Source: Faecalibacterium hattorii | Lineage (GTDB): Bacteria > Bacillota > Clostridia > Oscillospirales > Ruminococcaceae | DNA length: 64,000 bases | Direction: 5' to 3' | Assembly (NCBI RefSeq): GCF_003287455.1 | Contig: NZ_PRLC01000012.1 | Span: 1 to 64,000, forward strand | In this document: positions 15,303 through 24,530 of the stretch, one piece after another | How positions within the stretch are numbered: position 1 is the first letter of the stretch | Layout: the number at the start of each line of letters is the position of its first letter | The notes under the pieces: model-generated | The model's input: the letters and a program-made list of their open reading frames with translations, nothing else | What the model was told of the DNA's origin: nothing | Database searches by the model: none | Position numbers and translations under genes: made by a program

Positions 15303-16082
15303 ATGACAACAACACATCAGATCTACGAAGGGATGCAGCGCATCGCCCCGCTGGAGCTGGCAGAGAGCTGGGACAACCCCGGCTTGCTGGTGGACTGCGG
15401 CGGGCCGGTGGAAAAAGTGCTGGTCACGCTGGACATCACCCCGGAGGTGGTGGAGGAGGCCGCCGCCAAGGGCTGCTCCCTCATCGTGGCGCACCACCCG
15501 GTCATCTTCAGCCCGCTCAAGAAGCTGGGCAGCAGGGATGTGCCCTTCCAGTTGGTGCAGAGCGGCATTTCCGCCATCTGTATGCACACCAATCTGGACG
15601 CAGCCGAGGGCGGCGTCAACGAGGTGCTGGCGGGCATTTTCGGGATGCGGAACTGGGAGACCTTTGCGGGCGGCTGCGGCCGTGTGGGCGAGATCGACCC
15701 CATCACGGTGCCCCAACTGGCGAAAAAGGCCCAGCAGGAGCTGGCCAAGCGGTGCAATCTGCCCGCCGAAGGTCCGGCTGTTCAGGTGAAGTACACCGAC
15801 AGCGGGATGCCGGTGCGGCGGCTGGCCGTCATCAGCGGCGCGGGCGGCAGTCTGTTCGAGGATGCCATCGCGATGGACGCAGACTGTCTGCTGACCGGCG
15901 AAGCCAACCACCACCACGCCTGTGACGCGGCGCGGCTGGGCTTTTCGCTGATCGCGGCAGGGCACTACGCCACCGAATTCCCGGTGACGGCCGCCGTGGC
16001 CGAAAAGCTGCGGGCTGCATTCCCGGAGGTGGAGGTGCTGGTCAGCACCCAAAACCGGGACCCCTATACTTATATTGTATAA
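15303..16082 (+). CDS. Nif3-like dinuclear metal-centre protein
   Basis: 259 aa, the short form of the NIF3/GTP cyclohydrolase I type 2 family without the inserted middle domain of Bacillus YqfO. Metal ligands are visible: HHP (AHHPVIF), HTNLDAAEGG, and the C-terminal GHYATE. Many databases call these proteins GCH1 type 2 but a general biochemical role is not settled. ATG 15303 is chosen by family alignment; the ribosome binding site is weak (GAGGACGG). A repeat separates it from trmK. The last codons overlap a possible TATAAT for the next gene. Confidence 0.87.
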   Translation: MTTTHQIYEGMQRIAPLELAESWDNPGLLVDCGGPVEKVLVTLDITPEVVEEAAAKGCSLIVAHHPVIFSPLKKLGSRDVPFQLVQSGISAICMHTNLDAAEGGVNEVLAGIFGMRNWETFAGGCGRVGEIDPITVPQLAKKAQQELAKRCNLPAEGPAVQVKYTDSGMPVRRLAVISGAGGSLFEDAIAMDADCLLTGEANHHHACDAARLGFSLIAAGHYATEFPVTAAVAEKLRAAFPEVEVLVSTQNRDPYTYIV

Positions 16083-16116
16083 TGAGCAGAGAACGATTGA
16101 CGAGGTAATAAGATCA

Positions 16117-17874
16117 ATGGCTTTGGATGCTGCGACATTGGCGCTGACGGCGGCGGAGCTGAAAGCAACGCTGACCGAGGCGAAGATCGCAAAATTATTT
16201 GAACCGACTCGCGACGAGCTGGTGCTGACGCTCCGCACCCGCACCGAGACCTACAGCTTGCTGCTGTCGGCCCGGAGCGGTTCCGCGCGGGTCTGCCTGA
16301 CCGAAGAGAGCTTCGAGAACCCGGAGACGCCGCCCTCCTTCTGTATGCTGATGCGGAAGCACCTGACCGGCGGCAAGCTGCTGGATGTCCGAATGGAACC
16401 GGGCGACCGCATCGTATACTTCGAGTTCCAGTGCACCAACGAGATGGGTGACCTCGTCCGAAACACCCTCTGCGCTGAGCTGATGGGCCGCTACTCCAAT
16501 CTGGTGCTGGTGCAGAACGGCAAGATCATCGACGCCCTCAAGCGGGTGGATTTTGAGGACAGCGACATCCGGCAGCTCCTGCCGGGTCTGCCCTACACGG
16601 TGCCGCCCAAACCGGCCCGCCCGGACTTCCTCGCGGTGAGCTCGGCGTCTATCGTGGCGGCGGCGTGCGAGCGCGACCTGCCGGTGGCGGATGCGCTGAA
16701 CAAGACCGTTGCAGGGGTCGGCCCGGTGGTCTGCCGGGAGGCCGCATGGCGCGCCTTCAACGGCGAACACCTGCTGGCCGACGGGCTGACCGAGGATCAG
16801 AAACGGAAGCTGATGGCCGCCATCGATGAGCTGAAGGAACTCCACGACCAAGGCGGCTGCCCCTGCAGCGTCACTGCCCCGGACGGCAAGCCGGTGGAGT
16901 TCACCTTCTTCCGGCCTCAGCAGTACGGCGAGACGTACCGTATAAAGGAATGGCCCTCCTTCAATGCCATGCTGGAGGGCTACTACGCCGAGAAAGACCG
17001 CGCCGAGCGGCTGCGCACCAAGAGCAAAGAACTCCACAAAGCGGTGCACAATATGTACGAGCGCGCGGTCCGCAAACAGGCGGCCCGGCAGGAAGAACTG
17101 GCCGCCAGCGGCAAGAGCGAAAAGCTCCGGCTCTACGGCGAGCTGCTCTCCGCCAACCTCTATATGGCCCAGAAGGGGATGAAGAGCATCACCGTGCCCA
17201 ACTGGTACGACGAGGGGAAAGAGGTCACCATCCCGCTGGACCTGCGGTTCACTCCCAGCCAGAACGCCCAGAACTTCTTCAAGAACTATAAGAAGAAGCA
17301 GACTGCTGCGCGGATGCTGGTGGACCTGCTGGCCGAGGGCGAAAAGGAGATCGCCTACCTCGAAACCGTTCTGTACGAGGTGGAGACGGCCTCCGGCGAG
17401 GCGGCGCTGAACGAGATCCGCGCCGAACTCAAGAGCCAAGGCTACCTGAAATACTACAAGCAGCGGGACAAGCGCCAGAAACCGGCGGATTTCCTGCGCT
17501 TTGTGTCCAGCGACGGGTTTGAGATCTTGGTGGGCCGGAACAATGCCCAGAACGATAAGCTCACCCTCCACACCGCCCGCGGCAAGGACCTGTGGTTCCA
17601 TGTGCAGAAAGCCCCCGGCAGCCATGTGGTCGTCATGAGCCGGGGCGAGGACATCCCCGACACCACCAAGCAGGAAGCGGCAGAGCTGGCTGTGCTCTAT
17701 TCCAGCACCTTCAAGGCGGGCACCGGCGCAAAGGTCGCGGTGGACACCACCGAGGTGAAGAACATCTGGAAGGCCAACGGCGCCAAGCCCGGCATGGTGC
17801 TGTATGAGGTGTACACCACCGTGTACGTCACGCCGAGGGAAGATCTGGCGGAGATGCTGAAACAGAAAACGTAA
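16117..17874 (+). CDS. rqcH: Rqc2 homolog RqcH (NFACT family)
   Basis: 585 aa. RqcH binds stalled 50S subunits carrying nascent chain-tRNA and recruits tRNA-Ala to add C-terminal alanine tails that mark the chain for degradation. NFACT-N runs about 1-200 (start MALDAATLALTAAELKATL like family members), a helix-hairpin/coiled-coil region is about 290-440, and the NFACT-R domain at about 460-570 contains LVGRNNAQND, DLWFHVQKAPGSHVV and YSS. The frame is open 14 codons upstream; ATG 16117 fits the family start and has GAGG upstream. Terminator follows. Confidence 0.92.
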   Translation: MALDAATLALTAAELKATLTEAKIAKLFEPTRDELVLTLRTRTETYSLLLSARSGSARVCLTEESFENPETPPSFCMLMRKHLTGGKLLDVRMEPGDRIVYFEFQCTNEMGDLVRNTLCAELMGRYSNLVLVQNGKIIDALKRVDFEDSDIRQLLPGLPYTVPPKPARPDFLAVSSASIVAAACERDLPVADALNKTVAGVGPVVCREAAWRAFNGEHLLADGLTEDQKRKLMAAIDELKELHDQGGCPCSVTAPDGKPVEFTFFRPQQYGETYRIKEWPSFNAMLEGYYAEKDRAERLRTKSKELHKAVHNMYERAVRKQAARQEELAASGKSEKLRLYGELLSANLYMAQKGMKSITVPNWYDEGKEVTIPLDLRFTPSQNAQNFFKNYKKKQTAARMLVDLLAEGEKEIAYLETVLYEVETASGEAALNEIRAELKSQGYLKYYKQRDKRQKPADFLRFVSSDGFEILVGRNNAQNDKLTLHTARGKDLWFHVQKAPGSHVVVMSRGEDIPDTTKQEAAELAVLYSSTFKAGTGAKVAVDTTEVKNIWKANGAKPGMVLYEVYTTVYVTPREDLAEMLKQKT

Positions 17875-17879
17875 ACCAC

Positions 17880-17915
17880 CGGAGCCATCGGAAAAAGATG
17901 GCTCCGAATTTTTTT
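17880..17915 (+). terminator. Terminator of the trmK-nif3-rqcH run
   Basis: Ten-base-pair stem (17880-17889 with 17897-17906), 7-nt loop, seven T. Confidence 0.92.
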
Positions 17916-17920
17916 GGAAG

Positions 17921-17949
17921 GGAAAAACACTTGGCCCCTGCCATTCGTC
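17921..17949 (+). promoter_or_regulatory. Possible ECF-type promoter of the sigma-factor operon
   Basis: GGAAAAAC (17921-17928), 17-bp spacer, CGTC (17946-17949) resembles the GGAAC/CGTC pattern of many ECF promoters, and no SigA-type boxes were seen here. This suggests autoregulation, on weak pattern evidence. Confidence 0.35.
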
Positions 17950-17989
17950 TTACAGACAGAAGCCCGCTGAGGAGAAAGGAGGAAGGCCC

Positions 17990-18475
17990 ATGTGGGAGTG
18001 GATGTACGAGGGATTCTGGGACAAGCTGGAACACTTTTGTTACAAGCTCTGCCGGGAGGAAAGCCGGGCCGAGGACCTGACGCAGGAAGTTTTCCTGAAA
18101 GCACTGCAGAACCGGGAGCTGCTGGACAGCTTCAACCAACGGCAGTGCAAGGCGTGGCTGTTTGCCACGGCACGGAACCTGTACTGCGACCAGCTCCGCC
18201 GGAAAATGAAAGAGGAAAGCCTCATGAGAGAAATGCTTCCGGAGGGGGACGAGGAACCGCCGGACGAAACGGCAGAAGCGGCGCTGGGCACCGTGGATCT
18301 GGAAACGCTGCTGGAATTGCTGGACCCTTTGGACCGGGCGATGTTTACGCTGCGTTATGAAGAAGGCTATAACGCCAGTGAGCTGAGCAAAATATTCCAT
18401 CTGCCCCCCGGAACCGTCCGTGCCCGCCTGATGAAAGCACGAACTCTTTTGAAACACGAACTGTTGGAGGAATGA
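17990..18475 (+). CDS. ECF-type RNA polymerase sigma factor
   Basis: 161 aa. Sigma region 2 (about 5-75) includes EDLTQEVFLKAL and AWLFATARNLYCDQLRR; region 4 (about 108-158) has YEEGYNASELSKIF and PPGTVRARLMKARTLLKHEL, a helix-turn-helix for the -35 element. Regions 1 and 3 are absent, so it is an ECF sigma. AAAGGAGGAA is ideally placed before ATG 17990. The next gene starts 3 bases after its stop, yet does not look like a normal anti-sigma factor. A possible self-type promoter lies at 17921-17949. Confidence 0.9.
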   Translation: MWEWMYEGFWDKLEHFCYKLCREESRAEDLTQEVFLKALQNRELLDSFNQRQCKAWLFATARNLYCDQLRRKMKEESLMREMLPEGDEEPPDETAEAALGTVDLETLLELLDPLDRAMFTLRYEEGYNASELSKIFHLPPGTVRARLMKARTLLKHELLEE

Positions 18476-18478
18476 ACG

Positions 18479-19654
18479 ATGAAAAAACTGAAAGTCGATG
18501 CTGTTGTCCTTGACCTGCGCCACCTGACCGAAGAGACGCTTGCCGCGTATGACAAGTGCGAGATGGAAGCTGTTTTTGCCCTGATGAATCCCCACGCACA
18601 GGCACTTCTGAATCAGTACGGCGTCAAACTGGATGTGGTGCAGAGCATCAACGGCGAGGACGATGTGGATGTCAGCACCATCAACGGCAAGGCGACGCTG
18701 GACGGAACTTCCATCCCGGACAAGAAACGGGCGATGGTCGTCAACGGCAAGCTTTATATGAAGCCGGACGGCGTGAAGGCTCTGGAACAGTATTGCGGCA
18801 TCGTCGTCAACGGCAAGCTTTACTGCCCGGAGTCGCTTGTGTCGGCGGTCACGGCAAAATGCACCGTCAACGGCAAGGTCTGCATCTATCCGGATGATGC
18901 GGTGATTTTGAACAGCACGACCAAGCTGGACAAGACCTTCCTGCTCCGGGCGCAGGCGAAGCTCTACTGGGCAGAAAGGATGTTCGTGGCCGTTGACCCG
19001 AAGCTGGACGCCGAAGCACTGGCGGCAAAGGGGGCGCGGTTCGCGGCCCCGAAAGCCATCCTGACCGAGAGCAACGCCGAGACCCTTGCGCCCCTCTTCA
19101 CCGAGGAAACCGAGTTGGTGATCCTGCCGGACGGCACGGCGTTTCTGGATGACGACCTCGAACTGAGTGCATCGGCGCTGCGCCGGAACGGAGACCGTCT
19201 CTATGTCATGGGCGATGTGACAATTCCCGAAAAGGCAGGGGAGCTGCTGGAGAAGATCGAGTATCTGCACGCAGAGGGAACGATCTTCCTGCCCGATACG
19301 CTGGAAGAGGCCGTCGATGTCATCCCTGAACTTGAATATCAGGAGCTTCGTGTCCTGCACGGACACACCCTTATCGGCAAGCCGATGCTCTGGCTAGGCA
19401 AAGAGATGCTGGACCTTTACCCGGACGGCGTGACCTGCGTGGACTGCGCAATGGTAAAGCTGGATAAAGCATTGGAGCCGGACACCATCGCGAAGAAGTT
19501 CGTTTTTGATGGCTGCGCGATGGTCTTCTGCACCGAATTGCAGCAAAATGCGGTGAGTGCCGTTTCAAAGAATGTGGCGCAGATCCAGACAGGCCTTGCG
19601 AAAGAAGAAAACGATGACACCGTCCGGCTGGACGGCATCCAGCTGACCCTGTAA
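18479..19654 (+). CDS. Uncharacterised protein with NGK repeats, partner of the ECF sigma factor
   Basis: 391 aa, not assigned to a family I know. There is no signal peptide and no membrane helix. Residues 50-140 hold five short repeats with an NG(K/E) turn at 58-60, 69-71, 89-91, 111-113 and 131-133, each preceded by a beta-like strand (VVNGKLY); similar strand-turn patterns with conserved D/P continue to the C-terminus. This suggests a stacked beta solenoid, recalling bactofilin-like polymers, though that family match is not shown. It is 3 bases from the sigma gene, so it may be its cytosolic regulator or main effector. Confidence 0.6.
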   Translation: MKKLKVDAVVLDLRHLTEETLAAYDKCEMEAVFALMNPHAQALLNQYGVKLDVVQSINGEDDVDVSTINGKATLDGTSIPDKKRAMVVNGKLYMKPDGVKALEQYCGIVVNGKLYCPESLVSAVTAKCTVNGKVCIYPDDAVILNSTTKLDKTFLLRAQAKLYWAERMFVAVDPKLDAEALAAKGARFAAPKAILTESNAETLAPLFTEETELVILPDGTAFLDDDLELSASALRRNGDRLYVMGDVTIPEKAGELLEKIEYLHAEGTIFLPDTLEEAVDVIPELEYQELRVLHGHTLIGKPMLWLGKEMLDLYPDGVTCVDCAMVKLDKALEPDTIAKKFVFDGCAMVFCTELQQNAVSAVSKNVAQIQTGLAKEENDDTVRLDGIQLTL

Positions 19655-19697
19655 CGAACTGCCATCCTCCCATTATAATAAAAGGCAGAAATGCCGC

Positions 19698-19741
19698 GCC
19701 CTCCCGCCTGTGAAAACAGGACCCTCCGGGAGGGCTTTTTC
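19698..19741 (+). terminator. Terminator of the ECF operon
   Basis: Nine-base-pair outer stem GCCCTCCCG (19698-19706 with 19727-19735), an inner CCTG/CAGG hairpin, then six T. Confidence 0.9.
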
Positions 19742-19915
19742 TGCGGGAAGGAATAAAAGCCGGGGGAATGGGGCATCCTAAAAGGGCTGATAAGGTTTTC
19801 AACCGAAAAGAGCCTCTTGGAATTGTGCGTTCTGCACAAAATTTGGGCCGGGACATCAAAAGAAGAAAATAAAAAAGAAAAATCGGATTTTTTCTGAAAA
19901 ATCGCGAAAAAACAC

Positions 19916-19944
19916 TTGCCAAATGCACGCAGATGTGATAAAAT
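19916..19944 (+). promoter_or_regulatory. Promoter of the S10 ribosomal operon
   Basis: TTGCCA (19916-19921), 17-bp spacer, TAAAAT (19939-19944). The stretch before it (19742-19915) is A-rich and shows no gene. Confidence 0.7.
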
Positions 19945-19950
19945 ATCTCT

Positions 19951-20296
19951 CGGCTGCAAAAGGCTTGTGCGATACAAGTCGTGCAGGCCAGCGATATGCG
20001 TAGATGCGGGAGGTTGTCATCCGGCGATAGCTGTGATGGGTTATTTCCGCGGAGTATGTCCGATCTTAGAACCGGGCGAAAGAATTACTGACAGCGATGG
20101 AATACGTTCCCTCGGCAGGGCGACCTGCGAAACGGGCGGAACCAATGTTCGGATTTGATTTGCTAATATTTATCCGGGAGAACTGCCGAGCGGTTCACCG
20201 GTTTTTCTAGTGCCAAATCGAGGAACACCCGGAACTGTGTAGAGCAATTTATCGGCTCGCCTAGGGCAAAATCAATTTTTTCAGGAGGCGTAAGCA
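19951..20296 (+). promoter_or_regulatory. Long S10-operon leader with internal terminator-like hairpin
   Basis: About 345 nt of untranslated, G/C-structured leader before rpsJ. At 20174-20206 a hairpin forms (CCGG-GAAC arms 20174-20183 with 20093+100 region GTTC at 20193-20196 and CCGG at 20198-20201) followed by five T, the layout of an intrinsic terminator. In Escherichia coli the S10 leader is the site of L4-mediated attenuation; a comparable role here is inferred. No convincing open reading frame lies inside. Confidence 0.6.
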
Positions 20297-20608
20297 ATGG
20301 CAGTCAAAGAGAAAATCAGAATCCGTCTGCAGAGCTATGATGCTCAGCTGATCGATGCCGCAGCAGAGAAGATCGTGGAGACCGCAAAGCACACTGGTGC
20401 CCGCGTGTCCGGCCCCATCCCCCTGCCCACCGATCGCGAGATCGTGACCGTTCTGCGTGCTACCCACAAGTACAAGGATAGCCGCGAGCAGTTCGAGAGC
20501 CGCACTCACAAGCGTCTGATCGACATTCTGAAGCCGTCTAACAAGACGGTCGAGGCTCTGATGAGCCTCCAGCTCCCCGCTGGCGTGGACATCGAGATCA
20601 AGCTGTAA
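20297..20608 (+). CDS. rpsJ: 30S ribosomal protein S10
   Basis: 103 aa, full length. It shows the S10 signature region ([21 protein letters not shown] shortened: GPIPLPT and the following long loop residues) and ends [11 protein letters not shown]10 sits in the 30S head and also acts as NusE in antitermination of rRNA operons. It is the first gene of the S10 operon with CAGGAGG before ATG 20297. The 92-base gap to rplC holds two hairpins. Confidence 0.98.
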   Translation: MAVKEKIRIRLQSYDAQLIDAAAEKIVETAKHTGARVSGPIPLPTDREIVTVLRATHKYKDSREQFESRTHKRLIDILKPSNKTVEALMSLQLPAGVDIEIKL

Positions 20609-20619
20609 CAGATCGATCA

Positions 20620-20682
20620 TTCGATGCCCTCGTTTCCCGAGGGGTCATGTTGGCGGTGACGTGCGCCGCCAACCAATAACCT
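20620..20682 (+). other. Two hairpins between rpsJ and rplC
   Basis: CCCTCG/CGAGGG with a 4-nt loop, then TTGGCGG/CCGCCAA. Neither has a T run, so RNA processing or stability control is more likely than termination. Confidence 0.5.
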
Positions 20683-20700
20683 TTACAGGAGGAAAAGAAA

Positions 20701-21333
20701 ATGGTTAAAGGCATTATCGGCAAGAAAGTCGGTATGACCCAGCTGTTCGATGAGAACGGCAAGGTCATCCCCGTGACCGTCATCGAGGCTGGTCCCTGCA
20801 CCGTCGTGCAGAAGAAGACCGTCGAGAGCGATGGTTATCAGGCTGTTCAGCTGGGCTTCGGCGAGGTTTCCGCCAAGAAGGTCAACAAGGCAGCAGCAGG
20901 TCACTTCAAGAAGGCAAACGTTGCCCCCAAGAAGACCCTGCGCGAGTTCCGTCTGGAAGATGTTTCCGCTATGAACGTTGGCGACGTGCTGAAGGCTGAT
21001 GTCTTCGCAGCCGGCGACAAGGTCGACGTGGTCGGCGTTTCCAAGGGCAAGGGCTATCAGGGCGTTATCAAGCGTTATGGTCAGCACCGTCTGCGTGAGA
21101 GCCACGGCACCGGTCCTGTTGCTCGTCATGCTGGTTCTAACGGTTCCACTTCTACCCCCTCTCGCGTGTTCCCCGGCAAGCGTCTGCCCGGCCACATGGG
21201 CTTTGTGCGCGTCACCGTGCAGAACCTGACCGTTGTCAAGGTTGACACCGAGAACAATCTGATCGCTGTCAAGGGTGCGGTTCCCGGCTCCAAGGGCACC
21301 ATCGTCACTCTGGCCAACAGCGTGAAGGCGTAA
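20701..21333 (+). CDS. rplC: 50S ribosomal protein L3
   Basis: 210 aa. L3 is an early 50S assembly protein near the peptidyl-transferase centre. The start [16 protein letters not shown] and the internal loop with [23 protein letters not shown] are family hallmarks; the glutamine methylated in some species would lie in the central loop. GGAGG precedes ATG 20701. It is 14 bases upstream of rplD. Confidence 0.98.
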   Translation: MVKGIIGKKVGMTQLFDENGKVIPVTVIEAGPCTVVQKKTVESDGYQAVQLGFGEVSAKKVNKAAAGHFKKANVAPKKTLREFRLEDVSAMNVGDVLKADVFAAGDKVDVVGVSKGKGYQGVIKRYGQHRLRESHGTGPVARHAGSNGSTSTPSRVFPGKRLPGHMGFVRVTVQNLTVVKVDTENNLIAVKGAVPGSKGTIVTLANSVKA

Positions 21334-21347
21334 GGAGGAAAGCTACA

Positions 21348-21971
21348 ATGGCAAAGTTTAATGTAGTCGATATGAACGGTCAGCATGTTAGCGAGATCGA
21401 GCTTTCCGACGCCGTGTTCGGTATCACCCCGAACGAGAAGGCTGTCCACATTGCTGTGGTGAACTTCCTCGCTAATCAGCGTCAGGGCACCCAGAACACC
21501 AAGATCCGCATGGAAGTTTCCGGCGGCGGCAAGAAGCCTTGGCGTCAGAAGGGCACCGGCCACGCTCGTCAGGGTTCCATCCGCGCTCCGCAGTGGACCC
21601 ACGGCGGTGTTGCTCTGGGCCCCAAGCCCCGCAGCTACAACTACCACATCAACAACAAGGTCAAGCGTCTGGCTCTGCTGAGCGTCCTGTCCGACAAGGC
21701 TGCCAATGGCAACATGGTCGTTGTTGATAAGTTCGCCTGCGACGAGTACAAGACCAAGACTGTGGTTGCAATGCTGAACGCCGTTGGCGCTGGCAAGAAG
21801 AACCTGCTGGTCAATGAGACTGTCGATGCAAAGTTCGTCAAGAGCGCCGGCAACATTGCTGGTGTGAAGACCACCTTCGCTGGCAGCGTGAACACCTATG
21901 ACGTGCTGAACGCCGACAAGCTGATCATCAGCGTCGACGCAGCAAAGAAGCTTGAGGAGGTGCTTGGCTAA
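21348..21971 (+). CDS. rplD: 50S ribosomal protein L4
   Basis: 207 aa. L4 lines the peptide exit tunnel with its long loop (about 45-100, KKPWRQKGTGHARQGS region), the site of macrolide-resistance changes; this loop looks wild type. In some bacteria L4 represses its own operon by binding the S10 leader, and the leader here has a matching terminator-like hairpin. GGAGG before ATG 21348; the stop overlaps rplW by one base. Confidence 0.98.
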   Translation: MAKFNVVDMNGQHVSEIELSDAVFGITPNEKAVHIAVVNFLANQRQGTQNTKIRMEVSGGGKKPWRQKGTGHARQGSIRAPQWTHGGVALGPKPRSYNYHINNKVKRLALLSVLSDKAANGNMVVVDKFACDEYKTKTVVAMLNAVGAGKKNLLVNETVDAKFVKSAGNIAGVKTTFAGSVNTYDVLNADKLIISVDAAKKLEEVLG

Positions 21972-22267
21972 TGAAAACCGCACATGATATCATCCTGAAG
22001 CCGGTCATTACCGAGAACTCCATGGCTGGCATCGCCGACAAGAAGTACACCTTCAAGGTCGCTACCGACGCTACCAAGGTCGAGATCGCTCAGGCTGTCG
22101 AGACCCTGTTCCCCGGCGCTAAGGTCGCAAAGGTCAACACCATTTCCGTGCGCGGCCGCTTCCGCCGTCAGGGTATGCATGCTGGTTACACCGCCGCTTC
22201 CAAAAAGGCGATCGTGACCCTGACCAAGGACTCCAAGGAAATCGAGTTCTTCAACAGCATGGTCTAA
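21971..22267 (+). CDS. rplW: 50S ribosomal protein L23
   Basis: 98 aa. L23 lies at the tunnel exit and docks trigger factor and SRP. It begins with the HDIILKPVITENS motif (family: L.P..TEKS) and contains the basic loop VRGRFRRQG. ATG overlaps the rplD stop (TAATG), giving coupled translation; GAGGAGG lies inside the end of rplD. A 77-base gap with two small hairpins (AACCC/GGGTT, GGGG/CCCC) follows. Confidence 0.97.
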   Translation: MKTAHDIILKPVITENSMAGIADKKYTFKVATDATKVEIAQAVETLFPGAKVAKVNTISVRGRFRRQGMHAGYTAASKKAIVTLTKDSKEIEFFNSMV

Positions 22268-22344
22268 TCGAACCCACCGAGGGTTCCTCTATGGGGATAT
22301 GACCCCGATAATAATTCATAAGATAAACAAAGGAGAATAGCATT

Positions 22345-23175
22345 ATGGCTATCAAGAAGTATGGCCCCACTACTCCGGGCCGCCGCGGCATGACCGTCAC
22401 GGATTACAGCGTCCTGAGCAAGGTCGCTCCTGAGCGCAGCCTGCTGGAGCCCATGAAGAAGCACAGCGGCCGCAACAACACCGGTCGTATCACCGTCCGC
22501 CATCAGGGCGGCGGCAACCGCACCAAGTATCGTGTCATCGACTTCAAGCGTCAGAAGACCGATATGCCCGCTACCGTCAAGACTCTGGAGTACGATCCGA
22601 ACCGCAGCGCATTCATCGCTCTGGTCGAGTATACTGACGGTGTCAAGAGCTACATCATCGCTCCCGACGGCCTGAAGGTCGGCGATGTGATCCTGAGCGG
22701 CAAGGGCGCCGACATCAAGCCCGGCAACTGCCTGCCCTTCGAGAACATCCCCGTCGGTACCATCATCCACAACATCGAGCTGTATCCCGGCCGCGGCGCT
22801 CAGCTGGTTCGTTCCGCTGGCAACATGGCTCAGCTGATGGCTAAGGAGAACGGTTACGCTCTGGTCCGTCTGCCCTCTGGTGAGATGCGCAACGTGCCCG
22901 TCAACTGCACTGCAGTCGTCGGTCAGGTCTCCAACATCGACCACGAGAACGTCAACCTCGGCAAGGCTGGCCGTAAGCGCCACATGGGCGTCCGTCCCGG
23001 CAGCCGTGGTACCGTCATGAACCCCTGCGACCACCCCCACGGCGGTGGCGAGGGCCGCGCACCTGTTGGTCACTCCGGTCCTATGACTCCTTGGGGCAAG
23101 CCCGCTCTGGGTCTCAAGACTCGCAAGCATCATAAGCGCTCCGATAAGCTGATCGTGAAGCGTGCAGGTAAGTAA
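22345..23175 (+). CDS. rplB: 50S ribosomal protein L2
   Basis: 276 aa, normal length. L2 is a primary 23S binder needed for subunit joining and peptide-bond formation. The C-terminal conserved stretch [17 protein letters not shown] carries the essential histidine. The N-terminus [15 protein letters not shown] is typical of Firmicutes. AAAGGAGA upstream of ATG 22345; rpsS follows after 17 bases. Confidence 0.98.
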   Translation: MAIKKYGPTTPGRRGMTVTDYSVLSKVAPERSLLEPMKKHSGRNNTGRITVRHQGGGNRTKYRVIDFKRQKTDMPATVKTLEYDPNRSAFIALVEYTDGVKSYIIAPDGLKVGDVILSGKGADIKPGNCLPFENIPVGTIIHNIELYPGRGAQLVRSAGNMAQLMAKENGYALVRLPSGEMRNVPVNCTAVVGQVSNIDHENVNLGKAGRKRHMGVRPGSRGTVMNPCDHPHGGGEGRAPVGHSGPMTPWGKPALGLKTRKHHKRSDKLIVKRAGK

Positions 23176-23192
23176 GAGAGGAGTTAAAGACA

Positions 23193-23459
23193 ATGGGTAG
23201 AAGCATTAAAAAAGGACCTTTCGTCCAAGCTGCTCTTCTGAAGCACGTTGAAGCGATGAACGCTTCCGGCAAGAAGCAGGTCATTAAGACTTGGAGCCGT
23301 GCCTCCACGATCTTCCCCGAATTCGTTGGTCACACCTTTGCCGTCCACGACGGCCGCAAGCATGTGCCTGTGTACGTGACCGAGGACATGGTTGGCCACA
23401 AGCTGGGTGAGTTCGTTCCCACCCGTACCTTTAAGGGCCACACCGGTAATTCGAAGTAA
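23193..23459 (+). CDS. rpsS: 30S ribosomal protein S19
   Basis: 88 aa. S19 forms the head of the 30S with S13 and contacts the A-site tRNA region. It has the conserved RSIKKGPFV start and the [24 protein letters not shown] segment in short conserved blocks. GAGGAG upstream of ATG 23193. Ends HTGNSK as in relatives. Confidence 0.98.
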   Translation: MGRSIKKGPFVQAALLKHVEAMNASGKKQVIKTWSRASTIFPEFVGHTFAVHDGRKHVPVYVTEDMVGHKLGEFVPTRTFKGHTGNSK

Positions 23460-23477
23460 GAGAAGGAGGAACACAAC

Positions 23478-23813
23478 ATGGAAGCTCGGGCAATTCTTCG
23501 TTATGCCCGCATTAGTCCTCGTAAGGTGTCCATCGTTATGGATCTGATCCGTAACAAGCCCTTGGACGAAGCGCTGGCAATCCTGCAGTACACCCCGAAG
23601 GCCGCTTGTGAGCCCCTTCTGAAGCTGGTGAAGTCTGCAGCCGCAAATGCGGAAAACAACTTCAATATGGACAAGAACAACCTCTACGTCGCCGAGTGCT
23701 ACGTCTGCCCCGGCCCGACGCTGAAGCGCATGATGCCTCGTGCACAGGGCCGCGGCTACCGCATCCTGAAGCGCACCAGCCACATGACCGTTGTTCTGAA
23801 AGAGAAACAGTAA
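23478..23813 (+). CDS. rplV: 50S ribosomal protein L22
   Basis: 111 aa. L22 has a long beta-hairpin reaching into the exit tunnel (about 80-98, [14 protein letters not shown]), another macrolide contact; no insertions are seen there. The N-terminal [10 protein letters not shown] motif is conserved. AGAAGGAGG before ATG 23478; rpsC follows after 12 bases. Confidence 0.98.
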   Translation: MEARAILRYARISPRKVSIVMDLIRNKPLDEALAILQYTPKAACEPLLKLVKSAAANAENNFNMDKNNLYVAECYVCPGPTLKRMMPRAQGRGYRILKRTSHMTVVLKEKQ

Positions 23814-23825
23814 GGAGGGAAAACA

Positions 23826-24530
23826 ATGGGCCAGAAAGTAAATCCGCACGGCATTCGTGTCGGCGTTATTAAAGACTGGGACAGCCGCTGGTTTGCCTCC
23901 AAGAAGGATTTCAGCGACAACCTCGTCGAGGATCACAAGATCCGCACTGAGCTGAAGGCTCAGCTGAAGGACGCTGGCGTCCCCAAGATCGAGATCGAGC
24001 GCACTGTGGATCCTTCCACTTCCGCTCCCCGCGTCACCGTTAACATCTACTGCGCTAAGCCCGGCATGGTCATCGGCAAGGGCGGCGAAGAGCGCGTTGC
24101 TCTGCAGAACAAGCTGACCAAAGAGTATGGCAAGACCGTTATCGTCAATGTCATCGAGGTCAAGAGCGCTTCCACCAACGCTCAGCTGGTTGCAGAGGAT
24201 ATCGCTCGTCAGCTGGAGAACCGCGTGACCTTCCGCCGTGCGATGAAGCAGTGCATGCGCAACGCCATGAGCCCCCGCGATCGTTCTACCGTTCCCGCAA
24301 AGGGCATCAAGGCAATGTGCTCCGGCCGTCTGGGCGGCGCTGATATCGCTCGTACCGAGAGCTATCATGAGGGCACCATCCCCCTGCAGACTCTGCGTGC
24401 TGACATTGACTACGGCTTTGCAGAGGCTGCCACCACCTACGGCCGCATCGGCGTTAAGGTGTGGGTCTACAAGGGCGAGGTCCTGAAGAGCGCTAAGACC
24501 GCTCAGAAGAAGGAAGGAGGCAACAAGTAA
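23826..24530 (+). CDS. rpsC: 30S ribosomal protein S3
   Basis: 234 aa. S3 helps form the mRNA entry channel and its helicase activity. N-terminal [12 protein letters not shown] and a KH domain (about 40-110) with VIGKGGE are clear; the C-terminal S3_C domain has the [12 protein letters not shown] segment. AAGGAGGG before ATG 23826. Its stop overlaps the rplP start by one base. Confidence 0.98.
   Translation: MGQKVNPHGIRVGVIKDWDSRWFASKKDFSDNLVEDHKIRTELKAQLKDAGVPKIEIERTVDPSTSAPRVTVNIYCAKPGMVIGKGGEERVALQNKLTKEYGKTVIVNVIEVKSASTNAQLVAEDIARQLENRVTFRRAMKQCMRNAMSPRDRSTVPAKGIKAMCSGRLGGADIARTESYHEGTIPLQTLRADIDYGFAEAATTYGRIGVKVWVYKGEVLKSAKTAQKKEGGNK

Noticed and set aside
19916-20158. 80-codon frame in the S10 leader
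   Set aside because: Begins at the -35 box, lacks a ribosome site and has no recognisable protein features.
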